A stretch of 5,803 nt of DNA from an uncultured Collinsella sp. (GTDB lineage: Bacteria; Actinomycetota; Coriobacteriia; Coriobacteriales; Coriobacteriaceae), in the NCBI GenBank assembly GCA_902495085.1, contig CABUWA010000124.1:1-5803 (forward strand), read 5' to 3'. The stretch's first letter is position 1. Each line of letters starts with the position of its first letter. Positions 5,304-5,803 of the stretch are shown piece by piece. The notes under the pieces are model-generated. The model saw nothing but the letters and a program-made list of their open reading frames with translations. It was not told the origin of the DNA and ran no database searches. A program made the translations under genes and the position numbers.

Positions 5304-5435
5304 AAAACGCTCCCCTCCGGAAGTTCAATGAGCATCCAAATTCCAAGCTGAAAAGCAAAGGAGTATCGAAGCCGTCAATGCTCATTTCCTATCGAGCAGG
5401 CGGATCAAAACAAGCTAATTGTCCCGATAAACTGC

Positions 5436-5464
5436 TTGTATTTTTGTCTACAAAACTGTATACA
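5436..5464 (+). promoter_or_regulatory. Promoter of the antitoxin-like gene with overlapping inverted repeats
   Basis: TTGTAT (5436-5441), a 17-base spacer and TATACA (5459-5464) form a -35/-10 pair, each matching 4 of 6 consensus bases, in a locally AT-rich stretch. The -10 region is itself the palindrome TGTATACA (5457-5464). TTTTGT-CT-ACAAAA (5442-5455) fills the spacer, so a repressor bound here would block the polymerase. Confidence 0.5.
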
Positions 5465-5489
5465 AAAAAGGGAATCCGAGAACCAGCGC

Positions 5490-5504
5490 TCGACATTATG
5501 TCGA
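5490..5504. promoter_or_regulatory. Palindromic operator candidate in the leader of the antitoxin-like gene
   Basis: TCGACAT-T-ATGTCGA, a perfect 7-bp inverted repeat, lies between the proposed promoter and the ribosome site. Ribbon-helix-helix antitoxins usually repress their own operon through such sites, so autoregulation is inferred. The half-site TCGACAT also occurs twice in the loop of the terminator at 4742-4758. Confidence 0.4.
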
Positions 5505-5519
5505 TCGATAGGAGGCGCC

Positions 5520-5786
5520 ATGGATGCTGAGCAGCTTGAAAAAATGATGGGATTTGCCCCTGGAGAGTTAGAGAAAGCCGCGGAAGCTTACGAAAAAGAT
5601 GAATGGCCGAAAGGCCGCACCGTTAAGCTGGGAAGGCCGCCGATCTCTGATGAGCCGAGCGCTGTCTTGTCGGCACGTGTGGGCGAATCGGTCCTTGAAG
5701 CCTTTGACGCAAAAGCAAAGCGCCATGGGCAAACACGCACGGAGCGACTCAGGGAGCTCATCACGCTTGATGCAATGATTGCCTAG
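5520..5786 (+). CDS. Ribbon-helix-helix antitoxin-like protein
   Basis: An 88-residue acidic/basic protein. The N-terminal half (1-30) is an acidic helix-rich segment, MDAEQLEKMM to about KDEWP, followed by a basic linker KGRTVKLGRPP (31-41). The C-terminal half fits a ribbon-helix-helix DNA-binding fold: strand SAVLSARV (47-54), helix 1 about 56-69, turn GQTRT, helix 2 about 73-85. RHH antitoxins of this build dimerise through the strand, bind operator DNA and neutralise a toxin with the other end. The start at 5520 has AGGAGG at 5510-5515, 4 bases upstream; longer in-frame starts toward 5436 would run through the promoter. No toxin gene is visible: upstream is non-coding and only 17 bases remain after the stop, so a partner may lie beyond the window. 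A CopG-like transcription factor without a toxin is the alternative. Confidence 0.72.
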   Translation: MDAEQLEKMMGFAPGELEKAAEAYEKDEWPKGRTVKLGRPPISDEPSAVLSARVGESVLEAFDAKAKRHGQTRTERLRELITLDAMIA

Positions 5787-5803
5787 TTACCCACCACACC
5801 CAA

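Larger units (their letters stand above)
5210..5335 (-). pseudogene. Possible remnant of a HipA-family kinase gene
   Basis: On the minus strand an ATG at 5335 opens 41 codons ending at TAG 5212-5210. Residues 18-31 read GQELSPVFDSGTSL. The PVFDSGTSL part resembles the motif of HipA-like serine/threonine kinases in which an Asp binds the metal (here D26). Nothing else of the kinase fold is present, no ribosome site precedes the ATG, and the fragment stops exactly where the MITE-like element begins, so truncation by insertion is plausible. HipA proteins are toxins or regulators of toxin-antitoxin type, which would suit the antitoxin-like gene nearby. The call rests on about ten residues, so chance similarity remains possible. 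Confidence 0.3.

Noticed and set aside
4731..5340. AGCATCCAAA occurring at 4731-4740 and 5331-5340
   Set aside because: A shared 10-mer without extended similarity on either side; chance cannot be ruled out.
4676..5519. CRISPR array, tRNA or rRNA gene in the gene-poor stretch
   Set aside because: No regularly spaced repeat units, no cloverleaf with a T-loop motif, and no rRNA-like sequence were found. The repeats are inverted or two-copy only.

Overview
The window looks like chromosomal DNA of a gut actinobacterium of the class Coriobacteriia, most likely Collinsella or a close relative. This is inferred from GC-rich genes, protein style (a lipoprotein solute-binding protein coupled to a membrane sensor, and a Coriobacteriia-type MalY/PatB lyase), and an AT-richer intergenic island with repeats. 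It is not proven by any marker gene.

Left part, minus strand (1-3418). Read in transcription order, trmO (tRNA-Thr m6t6A37 methyltransferase) is followed 111 bases later by a MalY/PatB-type cystathionine beta-lyase. After a hairpin-containing gap and an extended -10 promoter comes a family-3 solute-binding lipoprotein. Its stop codon overlaps the start of a membrane-anchored protein that runs off the left edge (probably the N-terminus of a sensor kinase or cyclic-di-GMP protein). The last two look like a translationally coupled ligand-binding/sensor pair.

Middle part, plus strand (3477-4784). A compact divergent promoter region with a 6-3-6 palindrome between the two -35 boxes separates trmO from a three-domain regulator (XRE helix-turn-helix, zinc ribbon, TipAS-like drug-binding domain). 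A small CPYC glutaredoxin follows, and an unusually long perfect hairpin with a T6 tract ends this unit.

Right part (4785-5519). This stretch has no convincing intact gene but is dense in structure. A 423-bp MITE-like element (4791-5213) has hairpin ends in opposite orientation and contains a 42-bp-arm inverted repeat, 20-bp direct repeats and several nested hairpins. It abuts a 27-bp palindrome (13-bp perfect arms) and a short minus-strand fragment with a HipA-kinase-like motif. Beyond it lie a promoter and an operator-like palindrome that serve a small ribbon-helix-helix antitoxin-like gene (5520-5786). No toxin partner is visible before the window ends. This part reads as a degraded accessory island between housekeeping genes and a toxin-antitoxin-type locus.
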